Shown piece by piece: positions 1 to 12,205 of a stretch of 64,000 nt of DNA (position 1 is the first letter of the stretch; every line of letters starts with the position of its first letter). The DNA comes from Cryptomeria japonica (Eukaryota > Streptophyta > Pinopsida > Cupressales > Cupressaceae). Made by a program: the position numbers and the translations under genes. Location: contig NC_081409.1 of NCBI RefSeq assembly GCF_030272615.1, positions 877,061,594 to 877,125,593 on the forward strand, written 5' to 3'. The notes under the pieces were generated by a model. The model did no database searches and was not told the DNA's origin. It saw only the letters and a program-made list of their open reading frames with translations.

Positions 1-90
1 CTAGGGTAGGTGCTAACCTAAGTGTGGAATTTCACAACACTAATTTAGGGGTGTGAAATTTACAACACTACATTCCTTATCAATACAACA
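1..90 (-). repeat. LTR terminus fragment, same family as 12826
   Basis: Read on the minus strand, this segment matches the sequence at about 12826-12895: a start like TGTAGTGT, a short AC-rich stretch, then GCTTAGGTTAGCACC versus CTTAGGTTAGCACC. The TGTAG start suggests an LTR 5' end. The left side is cut by the window edge, so the element cannot be sized. The two copies lie in opposite orientations. Confidence 0.5.
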
Positions 91-148
91 TCACAAAAAT
101 TCCCTCAAATCGCCATTTCAATAATCCAATAAAAATGGAGCATCATAT

Positions 149-342
149 TGTAAGGAAGTCAAGTAGTGAAACAACTTCCTACAGTAATCTTGAGAGGAGG
201 GTAATGCAAAACTTTAATAGATCTTTACAACTATTATAGAAACTTAATAGAAATAAATATAAATAGTATCATGTATACCACAACACAATGACTTACATGG
301 GGAAACCCTTTTGGGAGAAAAAACCTACACTCCAAAATTTGC
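149..342 (-). repeat. Copia LTR end fragment, family of element E
   Basis: The reverse complement matches the last 190 or so bases of the LTRs of element E (53740-53933 and 58861-59054). Shared landmarks are the CTCCCGAAAGGG-like block, ACTGTGTTGTGGTAT, TTTTGCATTACCCTCCTCTC and the TAACTTCCTTACA end. Similarity fades after about 342, so this is a truncated minus-oriented LTR of the same family, clearly older than E. Confidence 0.7.
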
Positions 343-2488
343 CCAATATATTGGCATTTTAGTTGTTTGCATGTAGATCTAGATGATCTTCATTTACAAG
401 ATGATTGTCACAATCCTATGTATGACTCAGTATCATGGTTTAGTGTGAGCTTGTGGAAATGATGTGGATTTACCATTGGTTGGTGGATGATCTTCTTTAG
501 TGTTGCATATGTTTGGAGGAGTCCTTAGATCCTATTGTTGTAGAAGGGTCCTTCACATTTATAGGTTCACTTGAAGAAGATGGTGATATTCATGATATTT
601 GGAGATGGTTGGAATCTTGGAGCCATGTAGGTCTCTTGGTCTTTGGTTGAGGTGTGGTTTATGGTTTCATTTGACATGTTATCATTGTTTGATATGATGG
701 TTGTTATTATGTCATAGTACACTCTAGATTACATTATTAGAGTTATGACATGATATATTTATTTGATATGTTCATATAGAGCATTCTATCTCATAAGAGG
801 TGATGGTTAGATCATGTTGTCATGTTTATGTTCCTGATTCTATGGTTAGAGCTTTGGCATTGGTATTGGTTGGTTCTCTTTGTATTGAGTACATGATAAT
901 TTGCTTGATTACTTCAATGTGATGTATGTTGAATTTGGAGTTTGGCATGGATTGATTGATTATAGGTGATTATGGATACTTGGAGACATAGGCGAGGCTA
1001 TAGTTCTCTTTTCATGGGAGACATGTTGTTGAGATGGATACTGTTGATGGGGTTTTTAGTAGGAAAGTTTGAGGAGCCTACACCTTGGTTGGATGTGAGT
1101 CCAACATGGACCTATGAGGAGTTTGTTCTTGGATTAATCATGATGAATTGGATGCATCGAAGGAGCATTCTCATTTCCCACTCTTGGTCTACTTAGTGTT
1201 TTATCACTTAAGACGTATAGTCTATTGTTACTTTTAGGTGCATTATGATTTATGCTTTGGCTCTTCATGCATATGGATCTTGATTTGCAGTTGTTTGGTT
1301 TTAGGCAGTTCATTTGAGGAGTGTGTATGGCATGTTTATCTCTTTATGCTTTATGGTTCATTTATGATGGCAATCATTGATTTTGAGTATAGGAGATGGT
1401 GTTGGGCTTATTTCCTTGGATTGAGAATGTTATTTGTTTGATCTTCTTGGTTAGAGAGGCTTACATCCATGTTGATTACATGATATATATATATATATAT
1501 ATATTCTCTCATGTGATTGAATAGATGGATATTTTTTATGCTATTCTCTTTGGGGTTTTATGGAGGAGATCATACTTGACACAATTGGCATTTAGATTTG
1601 TATGTAGAAGGACATGCTATAAGTTTTGATTTGTAGTTTCTCTCTTTGGACTCGGTTATCTTCCTGGATATTTGGTTTCACATTACATTGGATTTGAGGT
1701 TTGCTTGGAGTTATGGTGATCACTAGTTTGTGGTCATGTTTTTTAATGTGGGAGATGACATGACAGTTCCTTTATCTCTTTCATCTGTTTGGTTGTGGAG
1801 AACATAGGAGAGAATTGGAGACTTTGGTGAGACTTGTACTTCTATATTGCTGGTTTACAAGTTATGCATATTGATGTGGATGTTCATTTATACTTCACGG
1901 TTATGATTAAACTTTCTATATGATGCTATTAGTGGATCTTTGGATGTATAAATCATTTTCAGATTTACATTACCTATGTAGTGGGAATTTCTAGATGTAT
2001 ATGTGACAAGTATGATACTTGGAGCTTATGATTGCATGTTATGACTTGTATATGTTGATAACATGAGATTCACTTCATATGTTTTGTATACCTTGGAGGT
2101 ATGGATAGTTTGATGTGTTAGCACATGTTGTGCATGTTATTTTAGCTATGGATATTGTTTCTTGACAGTAATTGGTGAATATTGATACCTTTAGATTGAG
2201 TGTTTGTGTTTGGGATATCAATTGAGGCAAGAGTTATGCTTCATTGTGATAGATTGTGTGGCTTCTCTTTGGATGACTTCTTATCTTTGTATAGTGGCAA
2301 TGATATGATGGAGAATGAGAGCATTCATGTTATGAGATGGTGGTCACTTTGTTTCTTGTTATAGGTATCTTGATGGATCAAATGGAGCAGTTGGATTCCA
2401 TGATGGTATATGTGGCTAAAGGAATTGTTTCTTTGTTCATGTTTGAGGTTATTTGTTGCTCCTTATGAAATGCATACAAGTGGGAGAA
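343..2488. other. T/G-rich stretch without a recognisable gene
   Basis: About 2.1 kb rich in T and G on the plus strand. Short open frames (966-1196, 1238-1441, 2410-2595) show no recognisable domain and look like chance openings in T/G-rich sequence. Because a purine-rich tract and an LTR start follow directly at 2480-2489, this may be the heavily decayed 3' interior of a Copia element, but no RNase H motif survives that I can see. Confidence 0.4.
1482..1503. repeat. (AT)n microsatellite
   Basis: A run of about eleven AT dinucleotides inside the T/G-rich stretch. Confidence 0.9.
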
Positions 2489-2628
2489 TGTTGGGAATTA
2501 GGAGATGCACACCTTGCATAATGTCATGTAATTGTATTATATTATTATTATGTCTGGTGCACCTAGGGAAATCTACATGGACGTGCATCAAATAGAGATT
2601 TCATTCTTAGGGCCACTTGTATTATAAC
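2489..2628 (+). repeat. Copia 3' LTR, left part, interrupted by R1
   Basis: The sequence ACAAGTGGGAGAA ending at 2488 is a polypurine tract like the one before the 3' LTR of element E (ACAAGTGGGAGATT), and it is followed by TGTTGGG, the same LTR start type. The LTR runs 140 bp, is broken by the insertion of R1 at 2629 (5-bp duplication ATAAC/ATAAT), and appears to resume at 12206. Beyond the first few bases the LTR sequence differs from that of E, so it is another family. Confidence 0.55.
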
Positions 2629-3944
2629 TGTAGCATAGGAATTTGGAAATCATCACAAACATTATAGGAATATTAGTCATAGCTCAATCACAAAAGCTTA
2701 AATGTAATGATCTATCCTAAACACACTCAATAGAGACATAAAGATAAAACATTCAAAAGTAAATACTATGCAAACCATATGCAGATCTGAATGTTTCCTT
2801 CATGCAGCTCCATTGTTCTTCTTTCCTCTCCAAATAGTTTTTGTTGTGGATCTCACCTTCAAGTGCATAAACCTAATGTGAAAGCAAGATTGAAATTGGC
2901 ACAAGAGTACTTGAAGCGTGATTTGACAAAGTGATTATAAATTCGATAATCTGATTAGGGATTAGATTGAAGAAATTCATCCAATTTATAGACAAATTGG
3001 AGAAATGACAAGATTAGCATGATTTAATTCAAATGGAAATTGCAAATCAATTATGTCAATTATGACAAATTATGCACTTTCTATGCAAAATTTGTTGATT
3101 GATAATTTATGACAAATTATGCACTTTCTATGCAAAATTTGTTGATTGATAATTTATGACAAATTATGACAAACTTCTATGTCAAAAATTGATTGATTGT
3201 CAATTATGACAAATTGACATGTCATTCCCATGAAATTAGGAGAGAAATAGGAGGAAATTGATATTAAGAATTAGGAAAATTAGAAAATTGGAAAATTGAT
3301 GAAAATTAGGAAATAGGTAAATTAATTAATAATTTTTCATTTATTAATTAATTCACAAAAAGAGGAATAATTAGCCAATTAAATGATCATTTAATTGTGA
3401 TGAGAAGACTTAGGATAAATAAATAATCTATTAATCCTAAAGGGAAAAATGACAAACAAGGTTAAATGATTAAATCACGAAACCCAAGAAGATAAATTAG
3501 CAATGCAAAGATGACAATTAGGTCTTGATGAAAGATAATTGATATCGATTCAATCATGATTCTGACTTGATAAATGATTTGATTGATAAACAATTGAAAT
3601 TGGTTGACAAATTGACCAATATTGATAAAGAGGCCAAATTGATATGCGCGAATTGACATGATTGAAGAGGACAAGGATCGATGACAAATCGATCACAAAA
3701 TTGACGAGATTGACAAGAGGACAAGGATTGATGACGAATCATGACTGAAAATTGCTATTGACAAGACCTAATTCGAAAGCAAGAAAAATGAGGAATGCAG
3801 AAGAAGGACTCGATGCTCGCAAATGATAAAGACCAAGTGCGTGACATAGGAGAAATGTTAATGCGACGCAAAAACCTAAGATGAGGCAATGCGCAAATGT
3901 TAAAGTATGATCCCGCAAGCGTTGACCATTTTTAGGTGTCTACA
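2629..3944 (-). repeat. R1 3' LTR (left copy)
   Basis: 1316 bp, from TGTAGCATAGG to GTGTCTACA, matching 10914-12200. It differs by indels. The most visible is a 47-bp tandem duplication present here (about 3061-3154) and single in the right copy. Most of the LTR is an AT-rich series of TTGACAAATTGA-like words. Small ORFs inside it (3462-3674, 3554-3742) recur in the other LTR and are not genes. Confidence 0.85.
3061..3154. repeat. 47-bp tandem duplication within R1 left LTR
   Basis: Two consecutive copies of a 47-bp unit containing GCACTTTCTATGC and TTGTTGATTGATAATT. The right LTR has one copy at about 11345-11400, so the duplication arose after insertion or was lost from one LTR. Confidence 0.8.
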
Positions 3945-3960
3945 TTTTGCCCCTCTTTGA
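3945..3960 (-). other. R1 polypurine tract
   Basis: On the minus strand CAAAGAGGGGCAAAA directly precedes the LTR start TGTAGACACC. This is the expected position and composition of the plus-strand priming tract of an LTR element. Confidence 0.7.
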
Positions 3961-5938
3961 GACAATGTGATTTTAAGCATTGTTTCAAAGAACAGTAATG
4001 AAAATGCCCCAGACAATGACAATGACATATGCATGCCCCCTCGAGGAATTGGTCGGAAACATGCAGAAAATAGGCCAATTGATCGATAAGAATGATAGGA
4101 GACGATAGGATCGAACGGACTGCCAAGACTGACGGAAGAAATGTTAGTAAGAAGAAATTAGACAGAGGATAGTTAGAGATGAAGAAAAACTTGCTTTCAG
4201 TAATGCACTTTGTAGGTGAGAACCTTTATTTAATGTAGAAAAATGGATGCGTAGCATCATGGCATTGAAGGCCAGAGCTGAAATGCAACCCTTTTTGCAA
4301 AAGACAGACACATTGCAGATAAACAACAATCACAACAAAAAAGAAAGAGATCATGAACCATCTCGGTCACCCTAAATCACTCAGTGACATCATCGAGCAA
4401 CATAGGAACATGACCGAAGCCAAAGATAAATCAATAAAAAGATAAGATGCACAAATCCCAACAAATCAAACAAAACATCTTGATCTTCATTGTCAAAAGT
4501 TGAAAGTGTTGATAGGACGATCATGTTGTCTGGTTTCAAGGAATGTGGTACCCCGTCTAAGACAGGACACAGTCTGGTTTCGAGTATACCACACCCTACA
4601 TAAGACCCATGATATTAGTGACAAGGACAAATGATACTGATGGTTGATTGATATGACAATTTGGATCAGGTTAAATGTTTGGTTTGAGTGAAAAAGTTCA
4701 TCTGTTTAAGCATGATTTCATTAAAGCACAGTGTACGATTGTGTGTCATTGGATGTATGCTCAGTGATTTGTCTTATGCACCAAGAGGATATTTTTTTTT
4801 TTTTGTTTTGCTTTTCGAGTGTGTACAATTTTTTTTGTGTTCATTTTTTTCAGGACGTTATGACTTTTTAGGGATTTTTTCAGGACATTTTTCAATTTTT
4901 AGGGATTTATTTCAGGACATTATTTGATTTTTTTGAATTATTTCAAGACATTTTTCAATTTTTTATGATTTTATTTCAGGACATTTTTCAATTTTTTATG
5001 ATTTTATTTCAGGACATTTTTCAATTTTTATGATTTTATTTCAGGACATTTTTCAATTTTTATGATTTTGTCCCCAGTGTCTAGCAAGGCAAGGAATATG
5101 ATAGGTGAATAAATAGGCTTGCTGAAATGATGGTGGATAGAGAGAAGACAAAGGCCTGTTATCATGGAGACAATACGGATGCAATTTCCAAGGGCTATTG
5201 CGTGATGGGACAAAAGATTGGATATGACAATGTAAAGCAGTGACATGGCATGAGGGACATGTCAAGAGGTTTTTTGAAATCATATTTAAATTTTGCGTCC
5301 TTATGTCAAATCAAGATCAAGGAATGAAAAAGAGTGTATGGATAGTGATAAGATATGGATAGGATAAGCAAGACCAAGAATGGATAAGGGACATGGACTA
5401 AAAGTCGGGATAGGCTAAGGGATAGTGGCAGAAAGTTGCAATAAGACAGGGAATATGGATGAAAGGTTGTAATAAGAAAATGGATAAATGACCAAAAGCT
5501 ATGATGGACTGAAAGCTACAAACAAGATGCATGATTCTCATGATGATCGTTAGCCTTGTCAAGATCAAAGGTGGAAAGAGGAAATGGACATGAGGGACAA
5601 TAGGATATGAAGGGTAATGACAGGGGTTCGATAGGATAGTGGAACAATGAAGGACAAAAGGATATGATAGGATTAAACCTGTCCCCAAGTACGGTATGCA
5701 AGAAGTTCATAGATTACACATGACGCCTGTTTGCCAGGTTTTCATCATGGTACTTGCCCAAGGCGCCTGTTTGTCAAGTTTTCACCAGTGGATGAATTAT
5801 TGGGGATGGAAGAAGGACTCAAGCATCTTTTTGTTTGGATAGTGGCCTTGAAAAAAATGGACCATGACCTTTGAAAGTATGCTCAAAGATGTTGGTAGGA
5901 TAAGGACATGGAAAATAAGATGAAACTAAGGCAAGGAT
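3961..5938 (-). other. R1 3' untranslated interior
   Basis: About 2 kb between the ORF and the polypurine tract with no convincing coding frame. It contains a minisatellite (4845-5070) and two imperfect copies of a GCCTGTTTG(C/T)CA-GTTTTCA motif near 5727 and 5767. The short ORFs here have no recognisable domain. Confidence 0.5.
4845..5070. repeat. ~33-bp AT-rich minisatellite
   Basis: About seven degenerate copies of a unit built from TTTCAGGACATTTTTCAATT followed by a T-rich linker. The last four copies are nearly identical, so the array grew recently at its right end. Confidence 0.85.
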
Positions 5939-8845
5939 TTATGCAAAGGATTGGATCAAAGGGATGGAAGGATGGAAAATATGAATTGGATAATGGATAG
6001 GGTATTGGAAGAATTGGGCTTTAGTGGACGGAAATGAAGGCAAGATCGACATTGGCACACACCTTACGGGGTGATGGACTGATGGAGGAAAAATGGATTT
6101 TGGATATTGAGATTTTGATGGAGAAAAGGCTATGGATTTTGGGACATAAGGGCCCAAAATGGATAAAGAAGGTGATGGAGGAATAGACTTGGAATGTTTG
6201 GATGGAGGAATAGCAACTTTGGATGCCAAGTTGGATGTTTCTTTAGGTTTTTGTGCTTCAAGGAGCTGCTTAGGGATCCACATGGTTTTTGATTTTTCAT
6301 GCTTTTGTGGTTCCTTGGAGTGCATTGCTTGCACAAGGGATTTAGGAACCCATATATATTTTGACTTTGCTGTATTTTTCTTAGTGGGCCTTTGTGGCCT
6401 TTTGGATATTTCTTTTTCTTTATAGATCATATTGTTCTTTGTTTTGACATGTTGATTATATTGGACATGTTGATCCTTGAATACATGTGGATTGCTAGAC
6501 TTATGAATTTTATACTTGGCATCCAAATTGCTTGGAGGGGGGAATGAATGTCGGTGTGGATGGGAATGGTATGGAGTTATTTTGGATTGATGAAATTTAC
6601 TCAAGGATGTGTGCCTTTGCTGACCTTGCATAGAGGACGAAGGAATATAAGGACCTAAGATGGATGGAAAGTATGATGGGGAAGGGATATGTTTTGATTT
6701 TGATGGAGGGATACCAACATCTTGAGAGTGAGTTGTGTAGACATGACTCTTAAGATCTTCTTTGATATGGAGGGGTTCTTTCTCATGAAGGTCTACTCCT
6801 TGGCTGTTATGAATATCTTGATGTGTAGGATGCTCTTTTCTTTGGGAAGAAGACGTGAGTCCATTATGAGGTGGATATGATATGAGAGAAATAATGAGAT
6901 CATGAAGTGGATCGGTTTGGACCAAAGTGGAAGAACCCATTATGCATGTCGAGGGTTCATGAACATCTTGCACTGACACGTTAGAATCATGAGGGGTATT
7001 AGGATTGTGTAATGGACATGGTTCAATGACAGGCTCTTCAAGAGATGGAATGGGAAAAATAATGGGATCATCAAAAGAAATGCGATCTTGGAGTGTATAT
7101 GCTGGATTAGGACGTGGAGATGGAGGAACAAAAGGATCTTGTGGAGGATATGAAGGGATAATTTGATCTTGACAAGGGGGAAGATCATTGGAATCCTCTT
7201 TAACGTTGCTTTGCTCTTGACTTTTAATGGGATCATCAGAAATGATGGAAGGGATATCTTGATCTTTCTTAGGAAGTGGAATGCCAATGGGATTTGAAAG
7301 GACATTTTTTTCATGAAATGGAAGGGGGTCGTTTGGGATTGGATGGACTGGGATATCTTGATCTTGCTCGGGGAATGGAGTGTCAATAGGACTTTGAATA
7401 GGATGGACAAGAATAGGGGAATCATCGTGAGTGTCTGGGGAAATGGGATATTGGTCAACAATTGGATGGGATGATAAGGTTTTGGGATCTTGATCTTGAT
7501 CTGTTTTAACACGCGTTTCTTTATGCTCTAAATTATCCTCTTGACATGGGGTTGGACTTCGGATATGCATGGGGGATTTTGACAAGGAGTCAATGTTTTG
7601 GCATGAAGGAAATGCACTTTGAACATTTGTGATGGATTTTGGCAAGGAATCAATGCTTAAACATGAAGGAAATGCACTTTGAACATTTGTGATGGATTCT
7701 CGCAAGGAATCAATGCTTGAACATGAGGAAGAGGGACTTCGAATGGGGTCCCCTAAAATAGGTAATGACAATAAAGTGCATGGTGGCATTGGGTCTAGTA
7801 TTTCTGAAACATGACAAGGATGTGCATCATGAATTGGATTATTTTGGCAATCAATTATGGATAGCCCTTGGGTAATTGCATCCTTGGGTGTATTGTTTGA
7901 TGAGGACAATATGGAAGGTTCTTGTGAAACTTCTAAAGGTGTAGGGATAGATGCCACTAGAGAGTCAATTTGTTTGTGGGGAGATGAGGCATTGCTAGAC
8001 ATAATTGTATTATCTTGATCTTCCTCAAAGAACTCACTTGGTAGTTTCCTTAAGAGCATTGCAATAAAGCCACCTTTCTTTTGAGGTTTTGACATGGTTG
8101 TATCTGGAATTTGAACTTGTTTGACAAGGAGTTGGCTCTGGTCTGATGTCATGTTTTGATATTGGACTTGGTTCAATTGCTCTGACATGTTTGAAACTTG
8201 GGTTGGTGTGTGTTGCAACCTTTGTTTTTGAATGTTTGGTTGTGGTTGTTGACATTGATATGTTGATTGAACTTGTTGATATTCCACCATTGGTTGAACC
8301 ATTTGTGGACATTGTATAGCTGGTTGGACATATTGTTGAAATTGAACCATTGGTTGTATTGGTTGCATATATTGGGCAATTGGTTGAGCCATTGGTTGTA
8401 TTGGTTGAAAATCGGATTTATAGTAAACACCTTCTTGTTCTTGATGTGAAGGCACATAATGTTGTTGGCTCTTTTCTTGAAATTGTTTCATCATCTCTAT
8501 TTGGGAGAGGAGAGCTGGTATGTCTGATCATTCAAGAAGAGATCTTACATCAATTGGCTCAATCTTTGGATTTTGACCTCGAAATTTTTGAAACACTTTG
8601 GACATTTGTGATCTATTCTTCTCAATGTTTTTCACTCTTTTTTCCAATATCTCCTCTTCTTGAGCTAGTTTCTCCTCTAGTTTTTGTATTTGGAGATTTG
8701 TTTCATCATAAAGAGTTTGATCGATATTGCTTTGTTGTTGGGTTGGATAGAATTGTGATTGCATTGTCGATTGATATGTCAAACTTTGTTGCATCATTGG
8801 TGCTTGGAACCTTGTTTCAATAGACATGTCACTATGCAAATGCAA
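5939..8845 (-). CDS. R1 long ORF, unknown Pro/Ser/Gln-rich protein
   Basis: I do not recognise this protein. The first ATG is at 8845. The frame has 105 codons, a TGA at 8528-8530, then 851 codons from the ATG at 8494 in the same frame, about 968 codons in all. The N-terminal part has a likely coiled coil (LQIQKLEEKLAQEEEILEKR), then a Gln/Pro/Met-rich stretch with QPMVQ-like repeats, a basic patch (KPQKKGGFIAMLLRKL), and a long Ser/Pro/Asp/Ile-rich middle with a 20-residue unit repeated about three times (7550-7735). The C-terminal third has paired motifs WVPKSLV and WIPKQLL, and two copies of ILGPY(I/V)P. No zinc knuckle, DSG, YVDD or DDE motif is visible. It could be a very diverged gag or an accessory protein. 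The long frame against decayed neighbours argues that it was translated until recently. The TGA may be a CGA change, a sequencing error or a real start/stop arrangement. Confidence 0.7.
7550..7735 (-). repeat. Tandem ~60-bp coding repeat in R1 ORF
   Basis: Three tandem copies encode a unit like SIDSL-KSITNVQSAFPSC. Two copies are nearly identical and the third has drifted (IDSLSKSPMHIRSPTPC). The reading frame is kept through all copies. Confidence 0.8.
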
Positions 8846-10671
8846 TATTTTTGGAATTTTTCAAGGACACTATATGATATGCAACTAAATGCAAACTAAA
8901 TAGATGAAAATGCAATCTATGACAAGAATACAATCTATTTTTTTTGGTTGTTTTTCAAGATTTTGACAAACTTTTGAATGCAAATCTAAAAGAGAGACCC
9001 TTAGGAAATTGGAAATGATGTCTAGACCTCAAAGTATAAAAGGACCAAGTGACAAAAGGACAAAATGACAATGTCTCCCCTATATGCTTCGATACTAAGC
9101 TAGGTTTGATGAAATGACATTGACGACAAAAGGACAAAAGGTTTGATAAGGTCTAGACTTCCTAACAATAACTTAGGGTTTATCAAAGATTTGGATTACT
9201 CAAGTATGACAAAACCTAGTTTTGAGACTATATGCAAAGGGACAATTACTATGCAAATGACCTTAATATGATATGATAATAACCTAAACTTAATGAAGAG
9301 ACTTAGGGTATGCAAAGTATGACAATGGTATGACTTTAATGCAAGAGGACACATGCAAATGGATGACCCTTATTGATATGCAAAGGAGTATGACTTAGGT
9401 GAAACCTAACCTTGGTACTTGACAATGAACTTTGCAAAATGCAACCTAGGATGAACCTAAATGTAAGTGACATGAATGTTGAGACAAGATTTTGAAAAAT
9501 GTTTGACAACCATGTTTGAAGGTGTTTTGAACTTTGTTGGATGAAATGTTCTTGTGTTTAACCTTGTTTTGAATCAATTTGTCTTGTTCTTGAAATGAGA
9601 TACAATTCAACTTTTGACAAGCAAAGAATACAAGATATTTCAACTTAGACTCAAGACAATCATGCTCATTCACAAATTTCTTATGGTAGGCAAGGACATT
9701 AGGTACTTGAGAGGTAGACTCATTATGGGATTCAAGAAGAATACATAGATGCTTGACCCCACGGGCTCCCCTCCATGGCACTCACTTCTCAGGGCAGCCA
9801 AGCATCAGTCCCCATGGAAATCTCCCCATGGCGAACTTAGTATCTCTTCCAAGTACCCAAACTTGTCCTTCTCAAGCAACTAGAAGGGTTTTTGGCCTCT
9901 AAAAACAAGGTGTTTAGTAAGGATTTATGTTAAGTGTTACTCCTTGATGTCACGCAAGCGTGATTGAGACATTAAGCCCATCAAGATACCAAATGAATGT
10001 AGTCATGCAAGTACGATTTAGACCCATGAGGCCCTACTTAGATGTTGATATGAGAAAGAGTTCAAGGGTCATCACTTCCCAAGTAACTGCAATTCCCACA
10101 TAACCCTTCCTTCAAAGCTTTCGCCCATCAGATATTTTTTTATAGTGAGTTAGAATGCCAAGGTATTCTAGCCGTACTCACTTTGGGTCATTCCCTTCTC
10201 ACGATTATCACTTGCTTGCAAAAGCAAATGGTCGGGAAGGCAGGCCCTCTAAAGGTGACACACAATCAAAACAATGAGCATGGTATCGAAGATCTGGATT
10301 TCTGATCACCTTAAGAAGGATGAGAGCATACTCTCCTACTCCAATGTCACACTCAACAATCAAAGAAAAAACATGTTCATTCCAACCTATTTAGAAATCA
10401 TACTAGGTGCCTATAACATTAACTGTAAACACCAAGTTTAGTTGTTTCTCCAAGGCAACCTGCAAAACCCAAGTTAGAAGTTTGAGGTGTTTATTCTTCG
10501 ACTATCGATTCTGCATAAAACATGTTAGTAATTTCATTTGTTGTCTTTGCCATGCATATGCCAAGATGCTGCACAGATAATTAGTGCCAAAAACCAAAAA
10601 ACAAAAAATAGAATGCAAAAACAAAACAAATTTTTAAGAAAAACACTGTTTTTTTAACCTCTGTTCTGGAC
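8846..10671 (-). other. R1 5' leader
   Basis: About 1.8 kb between the primer-site side and the ORF. It is AT-rich with many TATGCAAA and ATGACAA words. One open frame (9446-9781, minus) shows nothing recognisable. No gag-like motif was found, so this is probably an untranslated leader. Confidence 0.45.
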
Positions 10672-10795
10672 TTTACACAGGTGCAGAACTCATGACACAA
10701 GCGCAGAATGCATGACACAGGCACAAAATGTCTTCAACATAGGTGCAGGTTTCTTGACACAGGCGCAGGTTGTCTCACACAGGCGCAGAAGTCCC
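10672..10795. repeat. ~24-bp minisatellite in R1 leader
   Basis: About five degenerate copies of a unit like TGACACAGGCGCAGAATG, spaced 22-28 bp. It lies about 120 bp inside the R1 5' LTR, in what would be the transcript leader. Confidence 0.75.
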
Positions 10796-10888
10796 TAGAA
10801 AGCCCTGCACTGCCCTGTTTTTGGGTTTTTTGACCTGCAAATCAACTCAAAAGCACTCAAAAACACAGTAAAGGGGTTAGATGGTTAG

Positions 10889-10909
10889 TGTTCACGTCGG
10901 CTTCACCAA
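10889..10909 (-). other. R1 primer binding site
   Basis: On the minus strand TTGGTGAAGCCGACGTGAAC begins a few bases after the LTR end GCTACA. R3 and B have nearly the same sequence in the same place. I could not assign the tRNA. Confidence 0.65.
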
Positions 10910-10913
10910 TTAA

Positions 10914-12200
10914 TGTAGCTAGGAAATCAGAAATCATCAAAGAAAGTATAGGAATATTAGTCATAGCTCAATCACAAAAACTAAAATGTAATGATCTATC
11001 CTAAACACACTCAATAAAGACATAAAGATAAAGCATTCAAAAGTAAATACTATGCAAACCATATGCAAATCTGAATGCTTCCTTCATGCGGCTCCATTGT
11101 TCTTCTTTCCTCTCCAAATAGTTTTTGTTGTGGATCTCACCTACAAGTGCACACACATGATTGAAAGGAAGTAGACAAGATGGTTGATCAAGAGTACTCG
11201 AAATGTGATTGATTAGAAATTAGATAATCTAATTATTCTCATTCTCATTATTAGCCAAGATTGAAGAAATTCATCCAATTTATAGAAAAATTGGAGAGAT
11301 GACAAGATTAGCATGATTCAATTCAAATGGAAATTGCAAATCAATTATGTCAATTATGACAAATTATGCACTTTCTATGCAAAATTTGTTGATTGATAAT
11401 TTATGACAAATTATGACAAACTTCTATGTCAAAATTGATTGATTGTCAATTATGACAAATTATGACAAATTGACATGTCATTCCCATGAAATTAGGAGAG
11501 AAATAGGAGGAAATTGATATTAAGAATTAGGAAAATTAGAAAATTGGAAAATTGATGAAAATTAGGAAATAGGTAAATTAATTAATAATTTGTCATTTAT
11601 TAATTAATTCACAAAAAGAGGAATAATTAGCCAATTAAATGATCATTTAATTGTGATGAGAAGACTTAGGATAAATAAATAATCTATTAATCCTAAAGGG
11701 AAAAATGAAAAACAAGGTTAAATGATTAAATCACGAAACCCTAGAAGATGAATTAGCAATGCAAAGATGACAATTAGGTCTTGATGAAAGATAATTGATA
11801 TCGATTCGATCATGATTCTGACTTGATAAATGATTTGATTGATAAACAATTGAAATTGGTTGACAAATTCACCAATATTGATAAAGAGACCAAATTGATA
11901 TGCGCCTATTGACATGATTGAAGAGGACAAGGATCGATGACAAATCGATCACAAAATTGACGAGATTGACAAGAGGACAAGGATTGATGACGAATCATGA
12001 CTGAAAATTGCTATCGACAAGACCTAATTTGAAAGCGAGAAAAATGAGGACTGTAGAAGAAGGACTCGATGCTCGCAAATGATAAAGACCAAGTGTGTGA
12101 CATAGGAGAAATGTTAATGCGACGCAAAAACCTAAGATGAGGCAATGCACAAATGTTAAAGTATGATCCCGCAAGTGTTGACCATTTTTAGGTGTCTACA
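10914..12200 (-). repeat. R1 5' LTR (right copy)
   Basis: 1287 bp, TGTAGCTAGG to GTGTCTACA, the partner of 2629-3944. As the upstream LTR of a minus-strand element it would hold the promoter, but I could not single out a convincing TATA box in this AT-rich sequence. Confidence 0.85.
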
Positions 12201-12205
12201 ATAAT

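Larger units (their letters stand above)
2629..12200 (-). mobile_element. R1: LTR retroelement with one unknown long ORF
   Basis: A complete minus-strand LTR element of 9572 bp. Direct repeats of about 1.3 kb bound it (2629-3944 and 10914-12200), both TG...CA. The flanking 5-mers ATAAC (2624-2628) and ATAAT (12201-12205) are a target duplication with one change. A polypurine tract lies inside the left LTR and a primer-site-like sequence inside the right one, fixing the orientation. The interior holds a single long ORF (5939-8845) and no recognisable gag, protease, reverse transcriptase or integrase, so the element is probably non-autonomous. A second, decayed copy of its ORF lies in pieces at 34.1-59.1 kb (relic D), so this is a repeat family. 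Confidence 0.85.

Noticed and set aside
343-2488. Host gene in the T/G-rich stretch.
   Set aside because: Short frames only, no splice-consistent exon chain and no recognisable domain.
6159-6425. Plus-strand open frame inside the R1 coding region.
   Set aside because: It is the complement of the long minus-strand ORF and has no recognisable motif.
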